Assembly (NCBI RefSeq): GCF_029691405.1
Contig: NZ_CP121467.1
Coordinates: forward strand, 1,116,001 to 1,180,000
Length of the DNA stretch: 64,000 nucleotides
Origin: Streptococcus sp. D7B5
Lineage (GTDB): Bacteria; Bacillota; Bacilli; Lactobacillales; Streptococcaceae
Reading direction: 5' to 3'
Numbering within the stretch: the stretch's first letter is position 1; each line of letters opens with the position of its first letter. The translations under genes were made by a program, and so were the position numbers. The notes under the pieces are model-generated. The model did no database searches, was not told the DNA's origin, and was given only the letters and a program-made list of their open reading frames with translations. Of the stretch, positions 37,962 to 47,998 are shown piece by piece.

Positions 37962-40089
37962 CTATTGTTTTGTAATTTTCAATTTTGTTTGAACATTTTG
38001 ATAATGAAGATAAATTTGATCATCTAGCAACGGTTCTTCACGTCCTGTAGTAGAACGAGTATAGATTGATTGCTCAGACATCTTCATTGCTATGATAGCA
38101 GTATCTAATTGAGTTTTCATGTATTTAGGTATGTCTGTATAACCCGATAGATACGATTTGTGAGTAGCAAAGATTAAATGCAGACCTACTCTCTGTCCTT
38201 CTTCCATCAACAGTGCAAGTTCATTTGGTTCAATATTACTTTCCGTCACAAATTGCCCAACATCTGTTATAACAACAAAATGTTCTAACATTCTACGCTG
38301 TTTTCTAGCAATAAGAACCTGTTCTTTCAAAGAATCAAGTATAGATCGGTAAGACATACCACTTCCTATGTAATGCTCAACCCTATCTGAAACTGAACGA
38401 TATTCATCAATAGGATCGAAAATCGTAATAACTTCCTTATCAAATAAATGTAGAAGCAATTTGATTATATGATTTGTCGCAGCGTTCATAGCAGTATCCT
38501 TGTCTGACAAGACAAGTAAGTGCTTAAACCTGTCAATCGGTAAACTTGTTGTTTGTACTTCCTCAAACTCCAGACCAATTGGTAATTCATGGTTTTGAAT
38601 CGCTTCTTGAGTTGTAGGCAGATTGAGAAATACATCCATCGTCAACTCCTCTGGCACCATCGGGATGGCACTTGGGCGCTGTCCGGTCCAGGCTTCTTGG
38701 AGGGAAGCGACTGCTTGGCGCAGGTTATTGAGGACTTGGGTGTCATTGGCTCCATAAACCGGGAGTGCCAGCTGGATGACATCCACTTCTTCACGTTTCA
38801 TGAGAGCCCGTCCCTTGATATCTTCCATAGTCATAGCAAGTGGTGTAGAGCCCACGATAGCTCGCACTTCACCTGCCTCATTCTGTGGTAGGCTCAACTG
38901 GTGCTTGAAGTTCGAGTAGAGTTGAGCACGAAGGTTGGTCTGGCGACCAGCTGTCACCAAGAGGTGAACCCCGATACTGAGACCTTCACGAGAGATACGC
39001 ACCAAGAGCTTGAAGAGTTCCGCCTCATAGGCTTCTTCCTTGAAGGCCTCATAGCTATCTAAGAGGATGACAATAGCCGGCTCTTCCTGACCACTGGCCT
39101 GACGGTAGAGGTCTAAAGTCCCAACACCATAGTCCGCAAGGAGTTTCTTACGACGGTTGAGTTCTTTCTCCATGATTCGTACAAACTTAGAGATCTTCTC
39201 CGTTTGGTCCAGAAGCATGGTATCCGCCACCTGTGGTAGCTTAGACAATGGAGCCAAGCCATTGGTACCAAAGTCCATCAAGTACATGGTAAGGGCCTTT
39301 GGACTGTACTTTCTTGCCAAGTCCATGGCTGCGGTTTGCAGGAAGGTTGTCTTTCCTGTACCCGGACTTCCGTAGAGGAGGATATGACCATCCTTTGAAA
39401 GATTGATAGAGACAGCTTCCTGCTTCTGGGCCTGCGGAATATCCGCCATCCCCAAGAGGACAGAGAGTGGTTTCTCTTGTCCCCAGGCTACTGTCGGTTG
39501 CACTTCTTCCAGTTCGTCTAGTGCGATTCGCTCTTTGAGCGGTGGCAGCCATGGCTGTGGCACTGGAGGAATCTCTTGTTCCTCACACAAGAGCTGGATA
39601 TGGTGCACTATCGCATCCAACTCTGTCGGCACTTCCTTGATCTCATCCACATCTTCTAAGCCTGATAGGTCTTCATTCAAGATTTCATATTGGCCCAATT
39701 CATTGATCAAGTAGATAGTATGGTCCTCGATCCCCATATCATCCTTGTCCGGCTGGTAATCCGCCCCTGACCAGGCTGACTGGAAGAGCTCATAGACTTC
39801 GTTATTCCCGACCTGTAGATAGGCACGTCCCGTCTGGGTGATCTCGGCCGCGTCCGGTGTATGAAGCATTTCATTGGAGTCCGAACGATCCGCCACCTTA
39901 AGGGCGATCTTGAAGCGCGAGTTAGACCAGATCTGGTCATCCACCACACCAGATGGTTTCTGAGTAGCTAGGATCAAGTGGACCCCGAGGGAACGCCCGA
40001 CCCGAGCGATGGATACCAGCTCCTTGATAAAGTCTGGCTGGTTAACCTTGAGCTCTGCGAACTCATCTGAGATGAGGAAAAGACTTTAA
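37962..40089 (-). pseudogene. essC: Beheaded second essC with an alternative C-terminal domain
   Basis: The frame is open from a stop near 40089 to 37962 and can start only at weak internal codons, for example TTG at 39977 giving 671 residues. It lacks the FHA, membrane and most of the first ATPase domain. From 38641 to 40083 it matches intact essC without indels (7 differences in about 446 residues), including the second Walker A (GSPGTGKTT). The last about 220 residues are unrelated in detail to those of the intact protein. It cannot build a secretion channel alone; it looks like a displaced or reserve tail cassette. Confidence 0.85.
38641..40083 (-). repeat. 1,443-bp direct repeat, copy in truncated essC
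   Basis: The segment aligns with 44238-45680 at a constant offset of 5,597 bases, so without insertions or deletions, and most sampled lines differ by only a few bases. The two copies have the same orientation. The right boundary falls in the codons for LFLISDEF and the left one at the codons for PEELT. Confidence 0.9.
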
Positions 40090-40153
40090 CTCATTATACC
40101 ATAAGAGATATATTATAAGAAAAACTGAACACTGTACGGAATAATGAAAGAAA

Positions 40154-40178
40154 ACCACCTGAAAATAATTCAGGTGGT
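40154..40178 (-). terminator. Terminator after lipase effector 2 (hairpin family copy 4)
   Basis: ACCACCTGAA (40154-40163) pairs perfectly with TTCAGGTGGT (40169-40178), and the minus strand continues TTTTCTTTCATT. It lies between the end of the effector and the broken left end of the second essC. Confidence 0.9.
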
Positions 40179-40278
40179 CAATAAAATCCTGCAGAAGTGG
40201 GGTTCACTTCCCATTTATTTTGTTGAATATTTTGAAAAATATAACATTCCTGTTTGATGATATAATCAAAATTAACTT

Positions 40279-42825
40279 TTAATCATCACCAAAACAGTCA
40301 TCAATCACATGACTAACATTACCCATAAGATTTGTCATGTCTCCAAGTTTATATCCCAACGCCTGTACCGCAGAACCCGATGCCAGACTATCTAAATCAC
40401 TCTTGAAATTTGTAAACCGAATCTGCAAAGACTTCACAACTGCACCAACTGCCTTTTGAGCACGAACAACACCTTTCAATTCAGTTGCTCCATAAAATGC
40501 ATCCTCCATCCCATTCCTGAACGCAGGCTTGAAACCGCCCAACATTGACACAACTAGATTTATTGTTGTAGCTGCTGTGGTCAAATCTATATCCAAAACA
40601 TCAATCTCTGAAGCAGCTGTTCGAATTGTACCAGATACTGAAATCTGAGTCTCCACAATTCCATAAAACTTTTTATCGTCCTTATCATCAAATTTATTCT
40701 TGTAATAAATTTCAGTAGGGAAATCATTAATAAGTTCTTGTAGATTATCCTTTGAAGTGTTGATAACTTTATTTGTCTGCTCAATATATCCTTTTGCACT
40801 ATCTAGGTAATTACTAAATGCCGTTGACATTTTATTAGCTAAATCCTCAGCCCTCACATCTATCTGATCATCAAAAGCACTAATGACATCACGATCATCA
40901 AATATTCCACTTTCTTCTAAGTAGGTATTATAATCCTGGGAAACACTTGTATTGACATTTGGAACCGAGCTAAAATCTAGACTGTCAATATTTCTAGCCA
41001 GTCCCCTATCGGTTTCCTCTAAAGCCGTTTTAATAATTTCTGCTACAGAAATAGTATAGGAAATGCAAGAAATGATTGTCTGAATGTTTTGTTCCAGCAC
41101 TTTTAAAATTTCATTAACAGCTTGTGGAATCCCATCTCCAAAATGCGAACGCTTCTCTAAACCTTTCGTACTTTTCTCAATCATTTCCTCGAATGAATTG
41201 ACTAGTTCTGCACCTCTTACACCCAAGTAAGTAGATGTATTTGACTTAGCCCATAGATTTCCTTCAGATTTTCCTTTTGAAGTCATTTTATGTACTTCAA
41301 TGTCGAGAAGAATTGAATCACTATTAGACTTCATACTATTTAATTTTGATGTAATCGCTCCATGATCAAAACTATTCCCTTCACTATCAAAATAGTCATT
41401 TAATCCACTAAAACCTAACCAATCGAAGTTTCTAGAGAAGTCGTAGGGATTATAGGCTTTGAGAGTGTCAAAAGTTCCTTTCATATCATCATAATCACTG
41501 AATGATTTATCTATCTTTTTTATAGCTTCAATCAAACTAATCGATTGCAAATGTTGGAAGACAGCTTCTTTGAGATTGTTTGTACGACTCGACAAATTAT
41601 TCATAACATTCTCATTTGTCTGGCTTGTACGCTTAACTACTTCTAACAACTCTTCCGCATGTCCTAAACTGGCTTTCAGATTTGTAATCAAAATGTTCAT
41701 AGATGTTGTATCTAAGCGAATTTCTTTTGAGTCACCATACTTTTTCAACAAATCTCGAGTTGTTGTATTCTCTGGAGTCACTGCAAAATCTAATGAACCA
41801 TCACCATCTATATCAACTGCAAATAACTGTTCCAGAACTACTTGCTTCGTATATTGCATAGCTTCAGCACTTTCTCTGTATTTGGTCATGCTGTGTTCAA
41901 TTGGTAAATCGATTGCAACAACATTTTCAGGATACTTGGTTTCCCTTGTAATTCCTAAAATATTCAACAATGTTGAAGTATTATTATCCAATAGTGTTTC
42001 GTATGTGCTATTATCCAGCGCCTGTCCTCCAAAAGAAATCTCCTTTCCATCTTGAGCCCAGACAAGATTCGTTAAAAAATCTCGAGTTGTAGAAAATGTC
42101 ACAGAGGATCCTTTATAATTTTTTTTCAACTCTTCAATTCGCTTTGCCTCTTCTTTAGCAGCTTTAACTTCCTCAGGAGAGGTAGCCTTTAAACGAGAGA
42201 GATACTTCCAATATGGTCCTATAATCGCATTACCGTCAGCCTCAGAGTGTATTAATTTATCTAACAAGTTAAACGCTTTTAGTATAGTAGAGTCGCCATC
42301 CATGACCATCTCTTGGGCAGTCTTCCCATTTACTGACTGAGGTGCTCCTTGATAGCCAATATTATAAGGAACTTGTCTTTCTAATGCCACTCTCCCGCTC
42401 TGAAACACTCCGTAAGAGTGACCAGTAGTTGTGCTAATATAACGGCCACTCGCTTCTACTCTATCATAGAAATCAAGTGCTGGTTTATTCTTTTCTTTCA
42501 GGTACAAAGTATCATTTAATCCAATCGCTGCATCTACAATTATATCCTTATGACCATCAGCCTCCATGTTGGTTCCAGCGTATGAGATATAGGTCTCCTT
42601 TGTCACATCATCATAGACAGCAATCGCTGCAACACCCGAATCTTTATCATACATTTTGTCTACGATTTTTACAGAATCTCCATAAGATTCTTCTATGAGC
42701 TTTTCAGTAGTTTTAAGTGGATTTTGAGGATTCCGAAAAGTATAATCTTTTTCATATTCATAAACATAATCTGAAATTTTAGCGGACACTTCCACTCGCC
42801 TATTACTTTTCTCGATTGAATTCAT
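40279..42825 (-). CDS. T7SS effector with N-terminal lipase domain (reverse architecture), effector 2
   Basis: 848 residues. An alpha/beta-hydrolase fold of the lipase-3 kind occupies about the first 330: AVYDDVTKETYISYAGTN holds the oxyanion strand and TTGHSYG (Ser near 137) the nucleophile elbow. VDIDGDGSLDF near 338 is an EF-hand-like calcium loop. The remaining 500 residues are long helices suited to a T7SS targeting domain. Staphylococcal TslA likewise has its lipase first and its LXG-like domain last. There is no Sec signal. A lipoprotein gene ends four bases upstream and is the likely immunity gene. Substrate class (phospholipid or neutral lipid) is inferred. Confidence 0.8.
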   Translation of the reverse strand: MNSIEKSNRRVEVSAKISDYVYEYEKDYTFRNPQNPLKTTEKLIEESYGDSVKIVDKMYDKDSGVAAIAVYDDVTKETYISYAGTNMEADGHKDIIVDAAIGLNDTLYLKEKNKPALDFYDRVEASGRYISTTTGHSYGVFQSGRVALERQVPYNIGYQGAPQSVNGKTAQEMVMDGDSTILKAFNLLDKLIHSEADGNAIIGPYWKYLSRLKATSPEEVKAAKEEAKRIEELKKNYKGSSVTFSTTRDFLTNLVWAQDGKEISFGGQALDNSTYETLLDNNTSTLLNILGITRETKYPENVVAIDLPIEHSMTKYRESAEAMQYTKQVVLEQLFAVDIDGDGSLDFAVTPENTTTRDLLKKYGDSKEIRLDTTSMNILITNLKASLGHAEELLEVVKRTSQTNENVMNNLSSRTNNLKEAVFQHLQSISLIEAIKKIDKSFSDYDDMKGTFDTLKAYNPYDFSRNFDWLGFSGLNDYFDSEGNSFDHGAITSKLNSMKSNSDSILLDIEVHKMTSKGKSEGNLWAKSNTSTYLGVRGAELVNSFEEMIEKSTKGLEKRSHFGDGIPQAVNEILKVLEQNIQTIISCISYTISVAEIIKTALEETDRGLARNIDSLDFSSVPNVNTSVSQDYNTYLEESGIFDDRDVISAFDDQIDVRAEDLANKMSTAFSNYLDSAKGYIEQTNKVINTSKDNLQELINDFPTEIYYKNKFDDKDDKKFYGIVETQISVSGTIRTAASEIDVLDIDLTTAATTINLVVSMLGGFKPAFRNGMEDAFYGATELKGVVRAQKAVGAVVKSLQIRFTNFKSDLDSLASGSAVQALGYKLGDMTNLMGNVSHVIDDCFGDD

Positions 42826-42829
42826 AAAT

Positions 42830-43504
42830 TTACTTTCCTTTCACTAAATAAAATGCAGCACTGATTTGAACCAATTTTTCTTTAGATTCTAAACTTAGTA
42901 GGATATCGTATCTGTCATAGTAAGCATATCCAAGACTAACTGAAAGTTTTGTGTCAGAAGGAAGATTATACTTTTCCACTATTTTTTTATATAACTCAGA
43001 TTGATTTTCTGACTGGTAAATAATATCACTCAATTCAGTTTCTGCGCTCTTAAATGTTTTTTCCACATCTAAGGAGGCGAAATAATTTCTTGAAACCATT
43101 AAATTTAAAATTTCCTCATCAAATAAAGGATTTATCTCAGACTCATAATTTAGTTTACCATTAGAATAAGTAACTGGAACAGTTTCTTTATCCTCGCCAA
43201 GTGTTATTGTGTAATCACCTTTAATGTCAGCTTGATTAATATCTAAGTCCACTTCGTACTTTTTGACTTCAGCTTGATTTTTTATATAAACATCACTAGT
43301 GTATGACTTTAGTCCAGTAAAATCTTTTTTTTCTTGTTCTAAAAACTTAAACATGGGCTCAAACGTTTTTTCGAATTCGTACTGCTCCTTTGTCCTGTTT
43401 TTGGGAATGGTTTCACCACCCAAACTACATCCATTTAATAACGATGCTGTCATAAGTATAACTCCTCCTATCATTAACCATAAAATTATTTTTATTTTTT
43501 TCAT
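42830..43504 (-). CDS. Lipoprotein, probable immunity protein for lipase effector 2
   Basis: 224 residues: signal peptide with lipobox LNGC (Cys26), then an extracytoplasmic domain. It lies between essC and the effector, four bases ahead of the effector start. In S. aureus the T7SS lipase TslA is neutralised by surface lipoproteins (TilA), so an outer-leaflet lipoprotein next to a secreted lipase fits immunity. No sequence kinship with TilA is claimed. Confidence 0.7.
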   Translation of the reverse strand: MKKIKIILWLMIGGVILMTASLLNGCSLGGETIPKNRTKEQYEFEKTFEPMFKFLEQEKKDFTGLKSYTSDVYIKNQAEVKKYEVDLDINQADIKGDYTITLGEDKETVPVTYSNGKLNYESEINPLFDEEILNLMVSRNYFASLDVEKTFKSAETELSDIIYQSENQSELYKKIVEKYNLPSDTKLSVSLGYAYYDRYDILLSLESKEKLVQISAAFYLVKGK

Positions 43505-43567
43505 CTTTCTTTACTCCGCGATTATAATGTTCAATATTGATTTGTGATTGCGCCTTTTATCAAGCGT

Positions 43568-46500
43568 TTAGCGCATCAATGCCTTGATCTTAATGTATGT
43601 ACTCTCACAAACAAAATAATGAACTTGATTTTCTAACATAGTCTCTCTTAGAGGTTTCTTTGCGACGGGTACAACGTTTTGGTCATTGAGCCTCATGCTA
43701 ATCAAAGCTTGTTTAAAACCTTTTGCTAGGCGCAACGGAGCCTCAATATTACGAGAAATACTTTGGTTCGTAATAACAATTGAAGCAAAGCCTGCTAGTA
43801 AACCTTGTTTAAAGATAAACTCTAGTCTCTTTTGTGCCACAGGTGTCAAATTCCCAATTATTTCCGTGATATTATAAAGAACGATGGTAACTACATGTTC
43901 CTTTAATCCCTCTTGATTTCGCTTATGAAGTTCCGATTCAAGAAACTCTAGCCTTTTTTCGATGTTTTGTATCTCATTCTCATAAACGACTTCTTGTCCA
44001 AATCTCTCAAGATTGAGTTTAGAAAATTTCGGTGCCAAGACGATGACTTTCTGTTTCCCTTTGGCAATGTGTTTCACCAAGGCTGTCATCTGCTCTTCTT
44101 TATCTGTTAGGTAGAGAAGATTGCCTTTAGCCAGGTTCCAAGTAACGGGCTCAACTGTCTCCAAGTCAAGTCCTAATGGCACGAGGCCGTGTTCATAGGC
44201 AGTCTGCACGCTTGCTCGGCTATAGAAGTCTTTCTCTGTCAACTCCTCTGGTACCATCGGGATGGCACTTGGGCGTTGTCCTGTCCAGGCTTCTTGGAGG
44301 GAAGCCACTTCCTGACGTAGGTTGTTGAGGACTTGGGTATCATTAGCTCCATAAACTGGGAGTGCCAGCTGGATCACATCCACTTCTTCCCGCTTCATAA
44401 GGGCACGGCCCTTGATGTCTTCCATAGTCATAGCGAGTGGCGTAGAGCCCACGATGGCCCGCACTTCACCCGCCTCATTTTGTGGCAGGCTCAACTGGTG
44501 CTTGAAGTTTGAGTAAAGTTGTGCACGAAGGTTGGTCTGACGTCCGGCTGTCACCAAGAGGTGAACCCCGATGCTGAGACCTTCACGGGAGATGCGCACC
44601 AAGAGCTTGAAGAGTTCCGCCTCATAGGCTTCTTCCTTGAAGGCTTCATAGCTATCTAAGAGGATGACAATAGCCGGCTCTTCCTGACCACTGGCTTGAC
44701 GGTAGAGGTCTAGAGTCCCAACACCATAGTCCGCAAGGAGTTTCTTACGACGGTTGAGTTCTCTCTCCATGATTCGTACAAACTTAGAGATCTTCTCTGT
44801 TTGGTCCAGAAGCATGGTATCCGCCACCTGTGGAAGCTTGGACAATGGAGCCAAACCATTGGTACCAAAGTCCATCAAGTACATGGTAAGGGCCTTTGGA
44901 CTGAATTTGCGAGCCAAGTCCATACCAGCAGTCTGAAGGAAGGTAGTCTTTCCTGTACCCGGACTTCCGTAAAGGAGGATATGACCATCCTTGGAGAGAT
45001 TGATAGAGACAGCTTCCTGCTTCTGGGCCTGCGGGATATCCGCCATCCCCAAGAGGACAGAGAGTGGTTTCTCTTGTGTCCAGGCTACTGTCGGTTGCAC
45101 TTCTTCCAGTTCCTCTAGCGTGATTCGCTCTTTGAGCGGTGGCAACCATGGCTGTGGTACTGGAGGAATCTCTTGTTCTTCACACAAGAGCTGGATATGG
45201 TGCACTATCGCATCTAACTCTGTCGGAACTTCCTTGATCTCATCCACATCTTCTAAGCCAGAGAGGTCTTCATTCAAGATCTCATATTGTCCCAATTCAT
45301 TGATCAGGTAGATAGTATGGTCCTCGATCCCCATGTCGTCCTTGTCCGGCTGGTAATCTGCCCCTGACCAGGCTGACTGGAAGAGCTCATAGACTTCGTT
45401 ATTCCCGACCTGTAGATAGGCACGTCCTGTCTGGGTGATCTCGGCCGCGTCCGGTGTATGAAGCATTTCATTGGAGTCCGAACGGTCTGCCACCTTAAGG
45501 GCGATCTTGAAGCGTGAGTTAGACCAGATCTGGTCATCCACCACACCAGATGGTTTCTGAGTAGCTAGGATCAAGTGGACCCCGAGGGAACGTCCGACAC
45601 GCGCGATGGATACCAGCTCCTTGATAAAGTCTGGCTGGTTGACCTTGAGCTCTGCGAACTCATCTGAGATGAGAAAGAGGTGAGGGAGCGGTTCTGTCGC
45701 TTCTCCGTTTTTAAATTTCTTCTGGTATTGATTGATATGGTTGACTTCGAACTCTCCAAAGAGTCGTTCACGACGATGGATCTCCGCATTGATCGAAGCC
45801 AGAGCCCGCATAGATTGGGCACCATCCAAGTTGGTAATCGTCCCCAAGAGATGGGGAAGATTTTTAAAGAGATTGGCCATCCCACCACCCTTATAGTCAA
45901 TCAGCAAGAAAGCCACATCATGAGGGTGGAAGTTGACAGCGAGGGATAGGATATAGGATTGGATGGTTTCGGACTTCCCTGAACCAGTCGTTCCTGCGAT
46001 CAAACCATGAGGTCCATGGGCTTTTTCATGCAGATTGAGCTGAACCAGGTCATCCTGACCGCGCAGACCAATTGGCACAGCCAAACTCTTGTAAGGTGCG
46101 TTCTTTTTCCAACGGCTCGATACCTGCAAATCCTCAAAGGTCTCCGCCCCATACATTTCCATAAAGGTCACAGAATCTGGGATCGAACTCTTCAGGTTTT
46201 GGAGGTGATTGAGCGGAGCCAAGGTACGGGCGATCCGCTCCTTGTCATAATCAGCTGGGAAATGGTCCAAACGGAAGTCCGTCTCTTTCAAAACTCCTTC
46301 TTCCATGACCAGTTGGCCGGTATTACGGTCCTTGATATTGATCACTGTCTGGATGTTCTCAGACAAGGAACTCATGACATCCTCTACAAAGATGAGAGAA
46401 CAGCCTAATTCCGTTGGATCTTCGGTAAAGAACTCCATGATGATATGATCCAAAATCAGCTTCTCATCGGTCACCAAAACCACGTAATGAGGATGGAAGA

Positions 46501-47977
46501 GGGTGCTCTCCTTGTGGGATGCTTCTTCCTTTTGACTACGGCGTAGTTTCAAGATTTGGTTCAAACTATTCAGAACTTGGTCCCGTGTTCGTTGATTGTA
46601 GACAAAACCGCGAACATTGAGTTCTTGTAGTTTAGCATGAGGTAGCCAACGCATCCAAGACCATTGCTCTTTTTCCTCTTCAGGTAAGATTGTAATAAAC
46701 TGCACATCATGATAAGAATGGAAAGTCGCTAGCTGCATCACCAAAAGCTGCAGTTGCTCTAGGACGAGATTTCTAGGTCCAATATACCCCACCGGTCCAT
46801 GGCTGAGGTTTGCCGGGATTGGCATATCTGGGATTTTTTTGTGACGACTATAGAGAGCGTAACCCTCTTCTTCTAGAGCATCCTTCTTACCGCTACGCTC
46901 CTGTTGACCGTATTTCAAGTCATAGCTAGTCGGCATTTTCCCGAGTCCCAAACGATAGTATAAAAAGTCAAAATGCAAGGGAGTCTTTTCGTAAATTCGG
47001 TGATTGTAACTCTCAACCAAATCCGTCAATTCTAAAATCGTTGGAAAATGATAATGCATCCCTTCTTTTTGTTCTCGTTCCAGACGAGTCAATTCCTTGA
47101 CCTTATCTTTCAGGTAAAGACGATAGAGATCGACCCGTTCCTTCTTATCAGCCTTGTACTTTTTACGATTTTTGATAAAACCACGGATAGAAAAAATCAT
47201 TGTGGTTATGGACATCCCTACTGTCGCAAGAATATAGATCCCTCGAGGTTGAATCAGGGTGATCAAGACGGTTACTCCGACCATCATCAAAGGAGGAACG
47301 ATCAGCTTTAACAGTTCATCACTCGGCTTAACCGGCTCCTGGCCTGGGGGATTGATCAAGATTTTATCCTCGCTACCACGATAGATGATCCGTGGAGAAC
47401 GATGATAATCTGGATAATCTTCATAAAAACCATATCGAGATGGTTCTCTCAGAGTCAGTTGTGGCCCAACTTGGGCAGGACCCTGGACCCATACTTCATC
47501 AGGATAGAACTTGATCGTCACCGCCCCTAGACTCAACTCATCTCCAAAACCAATCAATTGCTGGTCCATTTGTTCCAGATGATTGTTTCGATAAAATGCG
47601 CCTTTTAGTCGAGTTAGCTTCCATTGATTTTGGGATTTTTGAAGTAAGAGTTCAACATCTTCATCTAGGGTGATCAACGCACCTCTTTGAGAGCCAATCT
47701 GAAACTCTGATAAATCCAAAAGGTCATAAACCCTTGGCTCCCCTTCTCGGAGATAAAAGACGACCTCACCCAAACGCAGACCATCTTTCAAAAGTCCCGC
47801 TTCATCGTCGTACTGATAAAAGACCTCGTCACCATCGACCTTGATCTGAATCGGTCTTTCCTGTTGAGAAAGGTAGACTTGGGCCTTTTCAGTCGCCCCG
47901 ACCAAGACCGTCTTATCTGCACCCAGTTCTACTTCATAACGCAGACCTTGGCTGTAGAAAATGATTTGTTTTTTCAT
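43568..47977 (-). CDS. essC: Type VIIb secretion ATPase EssC
   Basis: 1469 residues, full length for the family. FHA-like domains occupy about 1-190, two membrane helices about 230-275, and FtsK/SpoIIIE ATPase domains follow. The first Walker A is GTTGSGKSETIQ near 665 with LLIDYKGGG; the second is GSPGTGKTTFLQ near 1007; a third, degenerate domain ends the protein. EssC is the hexameric motor that selects substrates, partly by its variable C-terminus. Its middle third is repeated in the truncated copy at 37962. Confidence 0.96.
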   Translation of the reverse strand: MKKQIIFYSQGLRYEVELGADKTVLVGATEKAQVYLSQQERPIQIKVDGDEVFYQYDDEAGLLKDGLRLGEVVFYLREGEPRVYDLLDLSEFQIGSQRGALITLDEDVELLLQKSQNQWKLTRLKGAFYRNNHLEQMDQQLIGFGDELSLGAVTIKFYPDEVWVQGPAQVGPQLTLREPSRYGFYEDYPDYHRSPRIIYRGSEDKILINPPGQEPVKPSDELLKLIVPPLMMVGVTVLITLIQPRGIYILATVGMSITTMIFSIRGFIKNRKKYKADKKERVDLYRLYLKDKVKELTRLEREQKEGMHYHFPTILELTDLVESYNHRIYEKTPLHFDFLYYRLGLGKMPTSYDLKYGQQERSGKKDALEEEGYALYSRHKKIPDMPIPANLSHGPVGYIGPRNLVLEQLQLLVMQLATFHSYHDVQFITILPEEEKEQWSWMRWLPHAKLQELNVRGFVYNQRTRDQVLNSLNQILKLRRSQKEEASHKESTLFHPHYVVLVTDEKLILDHIIMEFFTEDPTELGCSLIFVEDVMSSLSENIQTVINIKDRNTGQLVMEEGVLKETDFRLDHFPADYDKERIARTLAPLNHLQNLKSSIPDSVTFMEMYGAETFEDLQVSSRWKKNAPYKSLAVPIGLRGQDDLVQLNLHEKAHGPHGLIAGTTGSGKSETIQSYILSLAVNFHPHDVAFLLIDYKGGGMANLFKNLPHLLGTITNLDGAQSMRALASINAEIHRRERLFGEFEVNHINQYQKKFKNGEATEPLPHLFLISDEFAELKVNQPDFIKELVSIARVGRSLGVHLILATQKPSGVVDDQIWSNSRFKIALKVADRSDSNEMLHTPDAAEITQTGRAYLQVGNNEVYELFQSAWSGADYQPDKDDMGIEDHTIYLINELGQYEILNEDLSGLEDVDEIKEVPTELDAIVHHIQLLCEEQEIPPVPQPWLPPLKERITLEELEEVQPTVAWTQEKPLSVLLGMADIPQAQKQEAVSINLSKDGHILLYGSPGTGKTTFLQTAGMDLARKFSPKALTMYLMDFGTNGLAPLSKLPQVADTMLLDQTEKISKFVRIMERELNRRKKLLADYGVGTLDLYRQASGQEEPAIVILLDSYEAFKEEAYEAELFKLLVRISREGLSIGVHLLVTAGRQTNLRAQLYSNFKHQLSLPQNEAGEVRAIVGSTPLAMTMEDIKGRALMKREEVDVIQLALPVYGANDTQVLNNLRQEVASLQEAWTGQRPSAIPMVPEELTEKDFYSRASVQTAYEHGLVPLGLDLETVEPVTWNLAKGNLLYLTDKEEQMTALVKHIAKGKQKVIVLAPKFSKLNLERFGQEVVYENEIQNIEKRLEFLESELHKRNQEGLKEHVVTIVLYNITEIIGNLTPVAQKRLEFIFKQGLLAGFASIVITNQSISRNIEAPLRLAKGFKQALISMRLNDQNVVPVAKKPLRETMLENQVHYFVCESTYIKIKALMR
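44238..45680 (-). repeat. 1,443-bp direct repeat, copy in intact essC
   Basis: Partner of 38641-40083. Recombination between the copies would remove 5,597 bases, including the lipoprotein and lipase effector 2, and would fuse intact essC to the alternative tail. Confidence 0.9.
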
Positions 47978-47998
47978 AATTTCTCTCCTTGGTCTACT

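Noticed and set aside
37962..39977. Truncated essC as an independent functional ATPase
   Set aside because: It lacks the FHA, membrane and first ATPase regions, starts only at weak codons and has no ribosome-binding site that I can see.
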